From Aphrophora alni (lineage: Eukaryota; Arthropoda; Insecta; Hemiptera; Aphrophoridae): DNA of 64,000 nt. The notes under the pieces were generated by a model that ran no database searches, was not told where the DNA came from, and worked only from the letters and a program-made list of their open reading frames with translations. The position numbers and the translations under genes are program-made. Below are positions 24,001-30,639 of this stretch, in pieces (positions within the stretch are counted from its first letter, which is position 1; each line of letters begins with the position of its first letter). The stretch spans positions 121,153,362 to 121,217,361 of the forward strand of contig OY740765.1 of the NCBI GenBank assembly GCA_963513935.1. The letters are read 5' to 3'.

Positions 24001-25716
24001 CAGCTTTCGCAAGAAGTTCGCGTGGTGTTTTTCGGCCCGCCCGTTCACCTGCAATTCGTTATGCAATAATCAGCGTGATTTTCAGTTTTTGTTTTTCACA
24101 CCTGTCACTTTAGAGTTTTGAAACTTCACCATTTTGTTTAGTTCCTTTAACAAACGCACTAGCCGCAGCGAAGATTCTGTCTGACCTTCAGATCCTGGTT
24201 ATTTTCACACTTGGTTTCACACTTCTTCGTTTGGGGGGGTTATTACTTACTGATCACACTGGGACTTACATATTCTTTTGTATACTTAATTTTAAACAGG
24301 TTTTCCTAATTTTGAAACTCTAACTTTATTCTTTTCCACACCAAGGTGTGAAAACCATAACTTTTCTATTTTAATCAACTTTTTATTTTTTACTTTATTA
24401 TCTGTGAAACTTTACTCTATTAATTATCCCTATACAACACATTCTCAAAATTTACATTTATTTACGTTTTATTCAACTTTCAACTTATATCATTTCTCTT
24501 AACTTTTTAAATATTAATTTTTTCAAAATTTGTCCAAGAATCTTTTATTCTTAGAATTCTTTGCCAATCACAGAAATACCAAGGTTTTTGATTTTGAGTA
24601 ATTTTGAAAAAAATTTAATTCTTCATTTAAATCTGTTGCAGCGTATGTTAATTTTTATGAAATAACCGTAACTGATCTATATTGCGTACAACTTGTACTA
24701 CTATTACACATCCTTTAACTTTATTATTTCATATTTTCATAATTCATCAAATACAAATTTTTTATTCAAAATCTACCGACATTTGATTTTACTGTCAAAA
24801 CGGGTAGGCGAAAGTTGACTTTAGACCGAGTCATAGGTCAGTTTCACCGACTCGCGCTGATCAACAAAGTTGCTTACAAATCAGCCAAACCTTGTATTAG
24901 GATTAAATTTTGATTTTTCTCATTTTTGACCAAAATATAATCCCATACAATGAATTTCCGTTGTAGTACATTGTCACAAATATTTTACAAACAAATATAC
25001 AAACATATAAACATGTCATATAATATAAAACATTTTATGAATTGAATCACTATAATACTGTTTAAATATAATACATTAAAATCCAAACACATGTTGTTGT
25101 CAACTCACTATCATTAACTGAAATGGTTTCTATTTATTCTGCTGAATGACAAGTTGAACTTTGCTTCAAACCCTATATATGACACAATCAATTCACTGAC
25201 CAGAAAATAGAAACCATTTCAGTTAATGATAGTGAGTTGACAACAACATGTGTGTGGATTGTAATGCATTATATTTGAACAGTATTAAAGTGATTCAATT
25301 CATAAAATGTTTTATATTATATGACATGTTTATATGTTTGTATATTTGTGTGTAAAATATTTGTGACAATGTACAAAAGCCTGATGATGTCTCATTGAAG
25401 AAGAAACGGCTGTAGCTACATTAATAAAGGATTGTTATAGACTAAGGTAAATTACCGTATATACAGTAGATAATCATAGTTTCCTGTACAAACAATTTTA
25501 AACAAGAGTGTGTATTTACTAACATCAGATTGGTCTCCCAAATTTGGTAGTTGTGGAACTGGAAGATGGGCCATCTTGCAAAGTCCTGCGTAGCAATATC
25601 GTGAATTTCCTCGAGTACCTAACCTTCGAGGTCGAACTTTAGGAAAAACTTGTTTCATGACCTTACCAAAGTCAGCGTTAGATAAAGGCTTCATTGTGTT
25701 CTTATTACAGTATACC
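2306..25716 (-). CDS. RFX7: RFX7-like winged-helix transcription factor (spliced, 5' exons missing)
   Basis: Four minus-strand exons (25524-25716, 15901-16057, 9052-9152, 2306-4861) have AG acceptors and GT donors, and their phases agree at every join, giving 1001 residues up to the stop. The order is: C-terminal half of the RFX DNA-binding domain, an RFX-type region after the domain, a linker, and a long Ser/Pro/Asn-rich tail. RFX proteins bind X-box DNA in the nucleus. The RRLGTRGNSRYCYAGL recognition region and the following LPNL stretch are closer to RFX7 than to RFX5 or RFX1-3, as far as I recall those families. The beginning of the domain and the N-terminus must be in exons further right, which I did not find. 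The introns are 4.2, 6.7 and 9.5 kb and full of transposons. The exons themselves show no stops or frameshifts, so the gene looks functional. Confidence 0.8.
4928..5205 (+). repeat. SINE-like repeat with tRNA-type B box
   Basis: The sequence GGTTCAATCC at 4981-4990 fits an RNA polymerase III B box. It follows a tRNA-like stretch (TATACTGACTAG, then TCTGCAAGAGG) at about the right distance for an A box. The segment is less AT-rich than its surroundings and is followed by an (AT)n tract. No second copy was found in the window, so the repeat nature is inferred from the pol III-like promoter only. Confidence 0.4.
5272..5320. repeat. (AT)n microsatellite
   Basis: About 24 uninterrupted AT dinucleotides. 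Confidence 0.95.
5476..5840 (+). pseudogene. LINE reverse transcriptase fragment (R1/I-like C-terminal region)
   Basis: A 101-codon open frame (5476-5781) contains LVTVHRRVALDVCSAYCTVS followed by ALVITGMLLI. This matches the conserved block after the reverse transcriptase of R1- and I-type insect LINEs (RRxALRVCSAYRTVS, then a small hydrophobic G-x-P-I motif). Only this scrap is present. The endonuclease and catalytic core are absent, and the frame is lost after 5781. It is a dead fragment lying antisense to the RFX gene in its intron. Confidence 0.65.
6451..6490. repeat. 12-bp perfect inverted repeat (hairpin)
   Basis: TACACTGTGTAA at 6451-6462 and TTACACAGTGTA from 6478 are exact reverse complements separated by about 15 bases. 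A T-run precedes the first arm. No gene or element is attached to it. Confidence 0.7.
6958..7290 (-). repeat. Inverted-repeat unit with hammerhead-like core
   Basis: The segments 6960-7006 and 7240-7285 are imperfect reverse complements (both carry caagaattgca and tctacaaat on one strand). Next to the left arm, on the minus strand, is CTGAGGA (7042-7048), then GAAAC (7020-7024), then TGTAGC. This has the order of a hammerhead-ribozyme core, but helix II is weak. Similar arrangements elsewhere in the window link it to Penelope-like element ends. It may be a short non-autonomous derivative. Confidence 0.4.
8235..8545 (+). pseudogene. LINE fragment (RTE/CFDP2-like C-terminal region)
   Basis: Across shifted frames the plus strand encodes YIPIFTYTSE, then an RNVTI-like stretch, then KVRPVSDVIKHSQMRLDMYREW. 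This follows the order TYGSETW ... DRIRN ... RWxGHxxRM seen at the end of the reverse transcriptase region of RTE-type insect LINEs. Stops and frameshifts are frequent, so it is a dead remnant. The 200 bases that follow show nothing recognisable. Confidence 0.5.
9052..9152 (-). CDS. RFX7: RFX7-like gene, internal exon (linker)
   Basis: This 101-base exon is bounded by ttgtacag and gtaaga. It completes an Ala codon split with the previous exon (phase 1) and ends in phase 0. It encodes a short polar linker containing NPTTMPQSLRV and ending KPKIQ. No domain is recognised. Its assignment rests on splice sites and on the phase match with both neighbours, which gives one uninterrupted reading frame. 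Confidence 0.7.
10312..10620 (+). pseudogene. LINE RNase H fragment
   Basis: The plus strand encodes WTLLYTDGSKLKDETGAGIY, an RNase H start (catalytic Asp in YTDGS), and then, after a disrupted stretch, NSVIFIDSKTAK, the second conserved Asp block. The frame is broken by several stops. No reverse transcriptase lies beside it. It is a decayed remnant of a LINE with a flanking RNase H. Confidence 0.6.
10970..11215 (+). repeat. Dispersed repeat, copy 1
   Basis: This block carries gaatcctg, tggatct, tcttcatgtag, cttgg and gagggcta in the same order as the reverse complement of 15722-15885. The similarity is moderate, with indels. It flanks the TIR element on the left, with the partner on the right. 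A tRNA-like B box (ggtgtgaatcc) hints at a SINE, but this is not firm. Confidence 0.45.
11610..11978 (+). repeat. Left terminal inverted repeat of the long-TIR element
   Basis: It aligns along its length with the reverse complement of 14788-15170, with scattered substitutions and a short duplication in the right copy (the aaaaatggcca word occurs twice there). Confidence 0.65.
11983..12026. repeat. (TA)n(TG)n microsatellite
   Basis: A compound dinucleotide run starting at the inner edge of the left TIR. Confidence 0.9.
13200..13480 (-). pseudogene. Truncated Tigger/pogo transposase N-terminus
   Basis: The frame opens at ATG 13480 with MSELRKRKRVLVSFETRLNV, then LDRGESVKKLCDEFNVG. This is the CENP-B/pogo-type helix-turn-helix that binds the transposon ends. 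After about 40 residues the similarity stops and the frame runs through the terminal repeat into the host sequence. No DDE domain is present. Confidence 0.65.
13640..13832 (+). repeat. GC-rich minisatellite inside the Tigger element
   Basis: There are three copies of a unit with gtgtttttac at 13648, 13717 and 13777 (periods 69 and 60), followed each time by gggataccgctatc and aaagtcgtttga. It is much richer in GC than the surroundings. Confidence 0.85.
14788..15170 (-). repeat. Right terminal inverted repeat of the long-TIR element
   Basis: It is the partner of 11610-11978. It contains a local duplication of ttcaaacaaaaatggcca that the left copy lacks. Confidence 0.65.
15722..15885 (-). repeat. 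Dispersed repeat, copy 2 (inverted)
   Basis: The reverse complement of the block at 10970-11215, with shared ordered words (gacgaatcct, tggatct, tcttcatgtagtcttgg, gagggcta). It ends about 15 bases from an RFX splice donor at 15900. Confidence 0.45.
15901..16057 (-). CDS. RFX7: RFX7-like gene, internal exon after the DNA-binding domain
   Basis: This 157-base exon lies between a tatgtttag acceptor and a gtaagt donor. It is open in phase 0 and ends in phase 1. It encodes NNCRMKEVVCSWLGMVMG, KRFDSFEQIGKHL and, after a short gap, GLTVP. The pattern (Cys-rich helix, Trp, then an F-D/E-S helix and a leucine) resembles the region that follows the RFX domain in vertebrate RFX7. Its join to the upstream exon only keeps an open frame if that exon ends at 25524, which fixes the donor there. 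Confidence 0.75.
16598..16641 (+). repeat. Left 44-bp target-site duplication of the LINE
   Basis: This segment, from caatccttta to tcaatgag, is identical to 22118-22161. Confidence 0.9.
17092..18429 (+). CDS. LINE ORF1 (gag-like RNA-binding protein)
   Basis: Encodes 445 residues if the first ATG at 17092 is used. Residues about 1-170 are polar and low in complexity. A basic patch (REKKRRRKEEKKAAG) lies near residue 180. Residues about 250-425 form the only domain-like region, with LTEEDILELSSALI, GWLEQAVAIC, and TGPQGRTVVLGLNEKDLEML. It resembles the DUF4780-type domain of insect LINE first ORFs. No CCHC zinc knuckle is visible, unlike many R1/I gag proteins. ORF1 proteins usually coat LINE RNA and guide it to the target. 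It overlaps ORF2 by about 50 bases in another frame, so ORF2 would need reinitiation or frameshifting. Confidence 0.8.
   Translation: MKEEQPSFHGRFWEGPLDRQPRGSGWATESLSRGRTLSGECLTEDGENVAQDPRWGKNPIHNFMDNQNRPEVNRRSGAERESPVENVLSLRLDDVEMPLEVPMGQARNMAGQEMVEAPVEQATTSSRDSGDRSATAESRSTVPPSEASTSDADLSQTASRINRMHVGNTAKKGAAFYREKKRRRKEEKKAAGTWVEHPKATPMSRGAAVDVGTPKRQRSDVSSPSSSGVNQAPKRPRRGLEISYADRLTSFGVAVVPKDFPERSLTEEDILELSSALIAQMRPLSDGCLPGFNESPRLESGAMILQCCNLETKGWLEQAVAICNPWKGNILEVVDAKKVINITKVITRFPPPFDKMKVEDVLSRIQQHDLSILTKDWRIINARTTGPQGRTVVLGLNEKDLEMLKRRNLRVRLGLGQIQFQIIGKKTRDGAANKGAEGGPGQSSA
18377..22018 (+). CDS. LINE ORF2: endonuclease, reverse transcriptase, RNase H
   Basis: The open frame reaches back to 18233, but the domain starts after the Met at 18377 (MVQPIKVLKVVQANLQHKKA), so I prefer that start (about 1213 residues). 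In order: an AP-type endonuclease (QEPW, GVDSNAHH, LADHQHI); reverse transcriptase with FLDIEGAF, GGVLSPLLWNL and the catalytic GYADDVAIVV; an RNase H with its four acidic residues in WFTDGSK, AEVGAI, FTDSQAA and GNEKADELA; and a C-terminal CCHC-type finger (CRKCG ... H-x4-C). The protein nicks the target and copies the RNA into it. RNase H placement fits the I/LOA group better than Jockey. No stop or frameshift is seen. Confidence 0.93.
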   Translation: MVQPIKVLKVVQANLQHKKAASLNLASRFKAEGIDVALIQEPWAVKGKVLGLGDSGGRLMYDTSSDAPRTCMLVNKNLSVFLLNEFCSRDLVAAKVRLEDQEVCGEITIGSAYFPFDSANPPPTYEFTRIVGEAKRKGEHLVLGVDSNAHHLVWGSSNCNARGKSLFDYLSSFNLDIVNVGNKPTFINRVRREVIDITVCTERTAQLIKGWRVSVEPSLADHQHIQFEMRWKQKSVIWFRNPKRTNWDKYREDLGQAVQDIVPKVRGIEELEEVSVQLQAAVQGAFQANCPLTQRKKHDTVRWWNKDLAKMKREVRTLFKASKHQGCWEPYHKKLTEYNSAIRKAKRDSWRKYCERVEECSETARLQKILRAEHTNMVGSLEKPDGSYTQSGRETLEVLLRCHFPDCEIEGGSDPSLYTRASPRRADWNCSRRLINEDKVDWAIRSFETHRAPGPDGITPLLLKEGLEVLRPVITGAFRASLALRHVPRNWSVARVVFAPKPGRAGYAQAKAYRPICLNSFLLKAMERILDVNIRDSVLRSSGLHDNQFAYRPGRSTEAALHHIVSRIEESLEAKEIALGAFLDIEGAFSNTSIQSMISALKDCEVNKTVVGWVSAMLNNRSIQATLYDEIITIRARRGCAQGGVLSPLLWNLVVDKILRRLNEQGFYSQGYADDVAIVVRGRDMSVVCDLMQAAFNQVERWCQEEQLSVNPVKTTLIPFTRKRNLGVRSLPKLFGQEVALENQVKYLGTVLDKRLTWNPQIERVVTRAKCLMFACKRAVGKQWGLQPKVVMWIYTMIIRPLISYAAVVWWTKTLQGGVGSRMDGLQRVACLAITGAMGSTPTVTLNALLDLPPLGVYIQGQARMSAYRLQQTGCWRKRWPAIGHCRINQVVNREVLDMPSDHMIPKVSLDKPFKTKIFSREEWESGRKLYNEQDIVWFTDGSKTEMGTGGGINGFNPERSIVLSLGKHATVFQAEVGAISECIKENQRMKYMGKNILIFTDSQAAIKALNTTKVKSKQVWDCISSLIKLGQMNTVTVGWVPGHSGIDGNEKADELARSGSESPFVGPEPVLGISYGHARAAVDTWMREGMNRVWTNSTTSRLAKRLIRPSKKHAEQLISLRRDNLRWVVGLLTSHCHLRKHLHRIGIAAVNTCRKCGLAEESAEHILLECEALGRARLYSLGPPGKEMETILDNPIGSICSFIRMTGITDWV
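22118..22161 (+). repeat. Right 44-bp target-site duplication of the LINE
   Basis: It is identical to 16598-16641 and follows the poly(A) tract directly. Confidence 0.9.
23395..23600 (+). repeat. Tandem repeat with cgggcatagtaacccctta units
   Basis: Four units, with cgggcata at 23401, 23451, 23490 and 23541, are separated by 50, 39 and 51 bases. They share ccccttatactttttt and gagagcgat. It lies inside the inverted-end element. Confidence 0.85.
24968..25372. repeat. Large palindrome, arms about 168 bp
   Basis: The left arm 24968-25135 and right arm 25206-25372 are near-perfect reverse complements (for example tgttgttgtcaactcactatc and its complement), separated by about 70 bases. The right arm is followed directly by the hammerhead-like terminus at 25381. 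This is probably part of the same element. Confidence 0.85.
25381..25468 (+). repeat. Hammerhead-like element terminus
   Basis: It reads CTGATGA (25381-25387), then GAAAC (25403-25407), then TGTAGC, and ends near acagta. The inverted copy is at the left end, at 22171 back to about 16573. Helix II between the two core parts is weak here. Confidence 0.55.
25524..25716 (-). CDS. RFX7: RFX7-like gene, exon with the RFX DNA-binding domain (C-terminal half)
   Basis: The exon starts after ttattttag with the last base of a split codon (phase 2) and ends at a gttagt donor. It encodes VYCNKNTMKPL, DFGKVMKQVFP, RRLGTRGNSRYCYAGL and LPVPQLPNLGDQSD. This covers the recognition helix and wing of the RFX winged-helix domain, whose RRLGTRGNS and YCY residues contact DNA in the family. 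The first part of the domain (the WIxxxLE...VY segment) must be on an upstream exon. An alternative donor four bases further would put a stop codon in the next exon and is rejected. A repeat-element terminus ends only about 55 bases away. Confidence 0.85.
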
Positions 25717-26300
25717 CTAAAATAAAAAAAGAGTAGATTAGTTAAAAAATATTGCACAAATTTCCTCACACATCATATTAAAACAAAAATTTAAGTAAAA
25801 TGAAGAAAAACAAAACATTTATTTTAAATTTGAGAGTTCTAAACGAGTTTTTAATGCTAAAGGTCACTAGTTTCAAATATCTAAACATAATTGCAGACGA
25901 TATAAGAATAGATTTCATATTTCCTCTCAGGTCTCTCTTGTTCTTTTCCGACCTCGACACTATTACAATATTCGAGGGGTATGGGTCGAATACTATATTC
26001 CTTTTTTTTAGGCAATGGTGACCGAGACATTTTTTGGCTTTAAAGTCAAGGGAGTAAACAAATACAGTAAAATAGCTATACCTATTTATCTTTCTTGGAC
26101 AAATAAGTTGGTTCAGTTTTTTCGAATTTATATGTTTTTGATTACTTAATGCATCAACCCTAGATCAAATTATATCAATTCCCTATCTTTTGATACTTTC
26201 CTTCAATGTAATATATAATAATTACAATGTTTTCCAATTTGGTACACAGGATGTTTTCAGCATTATCTGAAAGTAAAAAATGTTAATGAGAACTGTTAGG
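25717..26300. other. AT-rich stretch upstream of the RFX domain exon
   Basis: This is presumed RFX intron. I looked for the upstream half of the DNA-binding domain on the minus strand and did not find it. Short open frames here show no domain. Confidence 0.4.
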
Positions 26301-26329
26301 TGTAGGTGTTTCCTATACCTAAGTTCCAT

Positions 26330-27000
26330 GGGTTCTAAATGGACAATTAAAATAAATAACAATCTTGGTAGTTCAATATAATTAATGATAATTTATTATT
26401 GAAACAAGTCTAACATAACATAGACTACCTTTGTCTAACAAATTCTCTTTTATTAAATTTCTCTGACCCTGATATGATATAACAGTTTCTTTCAAAGATT
26501 ACCCTTATTTACTATTCTTAATATATTCTTGACTTTTTTAACATAGAATGTTTTGCAAAGACTTTGTAAATGATTAATTATTTAAATGTTCTGTTATAGT
26601 CAGACCTTTAAATCTTCAATCCAGAACAATGACGATACTTGGGAATTTAATAGCTTATATTTTCAAACACATGAGTTTGCTCACCTTCTTAATGGATCAT
26701 GAAGTTCTATCTTCTAGTCAAGTCTTTCTCTGTTGAAACGTCTTTAGGCCATGTCTCTAGGTTGGCCAGCAGCATCTCCTCGTCCTTCAAACGTTTCTCA
26801 CCCAACAGACCTTGTTTCTAGGTTACCAGTAGTTTATATAGAACTTCATTATCCATGTTATATTAATAGGCTGCAAGCCATGCAGTTTCAACACTTTTTA
26901 CTTTCATTCCCAATGATTGTCATAAGTCTGGTATTGAAGATATAACTGGTGCTAATACTACTTAATATATCTATTGCTTTTTATAAATAATTGTTAAATA
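26330..27000 (-). repeat. LTR-like block 1
   Basis: The core 26600-26945 is clearly related to 30205-30565 and more distantly to 53830-54300. It shares tttaaatcttcaatccag, gctcaccttct, a gcaagcca/gcag block, and aagtctg(a/g)tattgaagat. The order and the retroelement remains next to it (minus strand) suggest a retrotransposon LTR. Ends and duplications were not found. Confidence 0.5.
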
Positions 27001-27172
27001 TTATAATAATAATAAATAAATAATAATATTATAACTCTAAATCCTTAATCCTAACAACACCGATGCCTTTGAAGACGTTACCTCGATGTCTAATGTTGTG
27101 CTTATCTTACAATTAAGGGTAATCCCTTTATGGTACTTCTTATCATAGTTATTAATATGTATACATTTGCTA

Positions 27173-27900
27173 TTAGGTGAATATATCATATATTAGGTGT
27201 AATATAGACATATCCACCATGTTTGACCAGGTCTTTGGTAAGGATATTGGTTTCAGTTCATCCCCTTCATGATTAGGTATAATATGGCAGGAGTAGAAAG
27301 GCTCGAGTTTTTGTTTAATATTTTCGAGTTGTTGATGAATTTGGGGTGCCTTTGTGTGGAGACGGGTTTTATAATTAGGGAGGTTAGTGTAATCCATGAA
27401 ACAGGAATCATGTGACACAGGTTTGGTTCCAGGGATGTTTTGCTATCAGATGGAAACTGTTTGTTAATCAAGATAGTGTTACCTTCGTTTAAGGAGCAGT
27501 GGCAAGGTAATATTATTTCCACTGTTCCTGTTGTATCTTGTGTTATAGTGATATTCGTATGAAGTTTGTCGCATATCATATGGGTTTGATGGGTGGGATG
27601 TGTTTTGATGAATTTGTCACCTGTGATCCTGTGATCTCCGTTGTTTTCCAGATTGGCGACCTGACATCAGCAAATTGTGGTATCCGTGTGGAATGTTGAT
27701 GATGAGTGGCCTTGGTATAGGCAATAGTAGCTTTGTTTCTCCATAGAAAAACTGCTTATAATACAAATTACTCTCTTGTAATGTATATAATCTCGAGGCT
27801 CTGAAATATTTCTTTTCAGTTCATTCTGGGTCCAGTAATGCTTGTCTAATCTGAAAAAGATATGCATCTTCAAGCCTTTTCCATGTTGTCTTGATAAAAT
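27173..27900 (-). pseudogene. Possible envelope-like or 3' ORF remnant of a Gypsy-type element
   Basis: Two overlapping open stretches (27253-27579 and 27173-27418) lie between an RNase H remnant and an LTR-like block. One includes VEIILPCHCSLNEGNTILI and FPSDSK. A third frame near 27700-27800 reads LLLPIPRPLIINIPHGYHNL. The position after pol fits a third ORF, and the cysteine pair is compatible with an envelope-like protein. The identity is unproven and the region is decayed. No integrase lies between it and the RNase H. Confidence 0.25.
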
Positions 27901-27929
27901 TAATGTTCAATTCCTTCTTAATCTGTGGC

Positions 27930-28370
27930 TTCTGTTTAATTTCGAAGTTGTAATCCACCAATTTCATTAGTAGCATTTTTTTACGCCTATTTTAAAAGCC
28001 GGGAATTCAGTGTATTTACAATAATATTGTAAACTACAGTGATTATTAAAAACTGTAAAACATCAACCATATAAAAATGGCCTGAAATATGTGACCATGT
28101 ATACCACACTCTCAATATAGTGTGTCTCTGATACACACTACCTTACCTCTGTATCCTACAGTCTCCTACTGACATATGCTACAGGTCTTCCATCCCCCTG
28201 ATACTGCAATAAAACTCCCCCAATACCGTGTTTGCTAGCATCACAAGATACCACTGAATCTTTGTCCTTGTAAAAGTTCGCTAATACAGGTTTCGTCATA
28301 AGTGAGTCTTTCAACTTTTGGAACGCCAGTTGGTGCTCTACACCTCATTGTTGTAACCATTAAAAATAAA
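27930..28370 (-). pseudogene. Gypsy-type RNase H fragment, copy 1
   Basis: In broken minus-strand frames it reads FQKLKDSLMTKPVLANFYKD, then VSCDASKHGIGGVLLQYQGD, then GRPVAYVS. This is the typical start of a Ty3/Gypsy RNase H (catalytic Asp in CDAS). The adjacent left part, 27930-28100, matches 31000-31160 of the second Gypsy element. The reverse transcriptase expected to its right is not recognisable. Confidence 0.6.
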
Positions 28371-28789
28371 ACAGCACCTGTTGTTGAGCTAGATTCAGGG
28401 TCTTCAAAATATATCCGGATAGCTTACTCTCAGGCATCTCTAAATCCAGGCTTACACACAGCAACTCTATGTACTGAATAACTGTCTCCTCTGGCAAGTG
28501 TACTCTATTGTTCATCTTCATCATAAGCATATCTCCTTCTCTTGTTCAGGTGCAAAATGACAGTATAGGTATATTGTTCTTTAGGAATGGTGAGCTCCAT
28601 TTGTTGTGTGGACAGGTGATTCCAGGTTTTTGAGGTCCGTGAGAAGTATCTGGAGAGGAACAGTCGAATGGGTGAATACATGATTTTTACATCTAGAATG
28701 TATGTTATTTAGAACTCACATTATAGAATTATAATACATTTGTCTTTGTTGTCTTACTGTGTATGCTATTATAGTCTTGTAAACGCTAA

Positions 28790-29440
28790 CTACACTGACA
28801 GTTTGTGGTTGATCGATGGTGGTTTGGAAGCCATCCATCTATTGCATTGTGCACCTATCACAATAAGCTGGAAAAGTTCCTTGTGTATCCTATAAATGAT
28901 GTCACCATATTCATAAGCTGCACGGTCGACTTCGGGTAGGTGCTGCATCTTGTTTAAATGGGTGTTCACTGCGTTCTTATTTTCAGTCAGCACATATAGT
29001 TCCTCATCCGTAGCTGTACTACAGCACCAATTGAATATATCTTCTATACTGGCGATGGCCCTTGGAAATCTGCTTCTGTTAGTGGTTACCCAATCATGCC
29101 CTAAGATTGTTTATCGCTAGATTTCATCAGTGCTATTCATTAAATTCCATAGTGCACTTGTTGTCTGATGGCTATTTGTTGTTGGTCTCCAGTCAGTCAG
29201 CTATCTGTAGAGAAAATTCTCTGAAGATGGATCAAGGGATCTAGGGGAAATGTAGAGGTGAGGGGAATAGATGTCTCATACATGTACTTTGTTGGTATCG
29301 GTTGGAAGTAAGCCCCAGTTGAAATTATCATAGGAATATTGGAATGGAATCATAGAATATATACGAATGTAGCCACTAGGACTGAAAGAATGGAAGGCTT
29401 TAGTATCGTCATTGACATATATTTGAAACACCTATGCATA
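28790..29440 (-). pseudogene. Unidentified protein remnant
   Basis: The minus strand carries two frame-compatible coding-like stretches. One at 29230-29435 reads IYVNDDTKAFHSFSPSGYI, then MIPFQYSYDNFNWGLLPTD. The other at 28790-29010 reads DEELYVLTENKNAVNTHL and YEYGDIIYRIHKELFQLI. A gcatag acceptor-like site precedes the first. There is one in-frame stop between DTNKVHV and DIYSPHLYIS. The composition looks like real protein, but I do not recognise the family. It lies between two Gypsy remnants. Confidence 0.3.
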
Positions 29441-29559
29441 AAATAAAATCTTTAAGTGTTTGTTTAATCACTGATACACTATGACTTTTGAATGAGCAGA
29501 TGTAATGTGTATTAGAGAGAAGAAGAAAAATAACAACAACAAATCTATAATTTATTTTA

Positions 29560-29850
29560 TTTATCATCATTATGACTATTGTTATACATTAGTATGATAT
29601 TACAACTTACTGTCGTCAATGAGTGCAAGATAGTGGCCTACTGGACATGATTTTTATTAAGTATGTTTTTTTTTAAATAACTTTATTTAAATGTTTGTAA
29701 AAGTGTTTTGTTAAATGTTTCAGTACAATGGAGCAGCTTCTCCAATAATACACTTGATATAGGCTGAATAGCCGAAACAGCTGTCGTTTTTTAAACTATA
29801 CGACAACTGACTATTAATGATGATAAGTTGTAATACCATTAACAAATCTG
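29560..29850 (+). repeat. Inverted-repeat unit with GCCGAAAC motif
   Basis: The sequence ttatcatcattatgactatt near 29559 and its approximate complement near 29812-29835 (ctattaatgatgataag) flank CTGAATAGCCGAAAC (29764-29778). The layout resembles the hammerhead-like ends elsewhere, but the CTGANGA core is not conserved here. Confidence 0.3.
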
Positions 29851-30029
29851 TCTGATATAATGAATTAGTTCTGTATTGAGGGGGATAGAAAAGAAAGATA
29901 TATTTAAATATATATACTAAAAAAAAGCAGATATAATATACTAGCATCTTATTTACATGTATCATATTTTTTTAGTCTAGCTACATGTTATTAGGAATAA
30001 GTTTTTCTACAGGTTCTTTGGATAATCAA

Positions 30030-30600
30030 AAACATGGATCAATGACAAATTCGGTGGTTCAGATTGTTAATATTAATTTATTATTTATTTCTCGATAGTT
30101 ATTACAATTTCTTTAAGTCTTTAAATAATTATATTTTTATTATTCTACATCAGTTTGACATATTATAACCCTATCTAATATTTAATCACTCAAATCCAAT
30201 GTAAAACATAATCTGACCTTTAAATCTTCAATCCAGAGCAATGGGAAATTATTGAATTTAATAACTCTTGTTTTCTAAACACATGAATCTGCTCACCTTC
30301 TCAATATAGACCTTGAAGATTTATAAACTACCTGTGAGTCCCTTTTGCAAGTCCGTCCTGGGTCACATCTCTCTGGTGATCAGCAGTGTTTCCTCGTCCT
30401 CGCCAACATCTTGGATCCAACTGACACTCTCTCTAGGTGACTAGCAGGTTATATAGAGCTTCACTATCCATGTCATGCTAATGGCCTGCAAGCTAGGCAG
30501 TTGCACACTTTTTGAATTATTTCCCAACAATTACCACAAGTCTGATATTGAAGATTTAACTGGTGTTAACATTTGACTATTTATTGTTAATAAAATATTT
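30030..30600 (-). repeat. LTR-like block 2
   Basis: The core 30205-30565 aligns with 26600-26945, with shared tttaaatcttcaatccag, gctcaccttctcaat, ctcgtcctc, tatatagagcttcactatccatg and aagtctgatattgaagat. It lies at the 3' side of a minus-strand Gypsy-type pol remnant. Confidence 0.5.
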
Positions 30601-30639
30601 TCTAAACTTATAATAAATATTTACTTTCTACCTATTTTG

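Larger units (their letters stand above)
16570..25470 (-). mobile_element. Element with inverted, hammerhead-like ends (Penelope-like?), hosting a LINE
   Basis: The sequence 16573-16641 continued by 22162-22172 (the LINE removed) is the reverse complement of 25381-25468 over about 85 bases with few mismatches. Both contain tttaccttagtctataac and aatcctttattaatg. Each inner end reads CTGATGATGTCTCATTGAAG and then GAAAC, a hammerhead-like order found at other Penelope-like ends. The interior (22172-24960) holds a tandem repeat and no protein domain I can identify. A 168-bp-arm palindrome adjoins the right end. The Penelope assignment is inference. Confidence 0.4.
16058..25523 (-). other. RFX7: RFX intron (about 9.5 kb)
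   Basis: The intron has gttagt and tatgtttag ends on the minus strand. It contains the LINE and its host repeat element. The 2.8 kb between 22172 and 24960 is AT-rich and shows only the tandem repeat at 23395-23600. Short open frames there have no recognisable protein features. Confidence 0.65.

Noticed and set aside
25520..25524. Alternative RFX donor four bases further (gtaaat)
   Set aside because: It would shift the frame and place a stop codon early in the next exon.
28790..29440. Endogenous densovirus capsid remnant
   Set aside because: The residue style was suggestive, but no diagnostic motif could be named, so the stretch is left unidentified.
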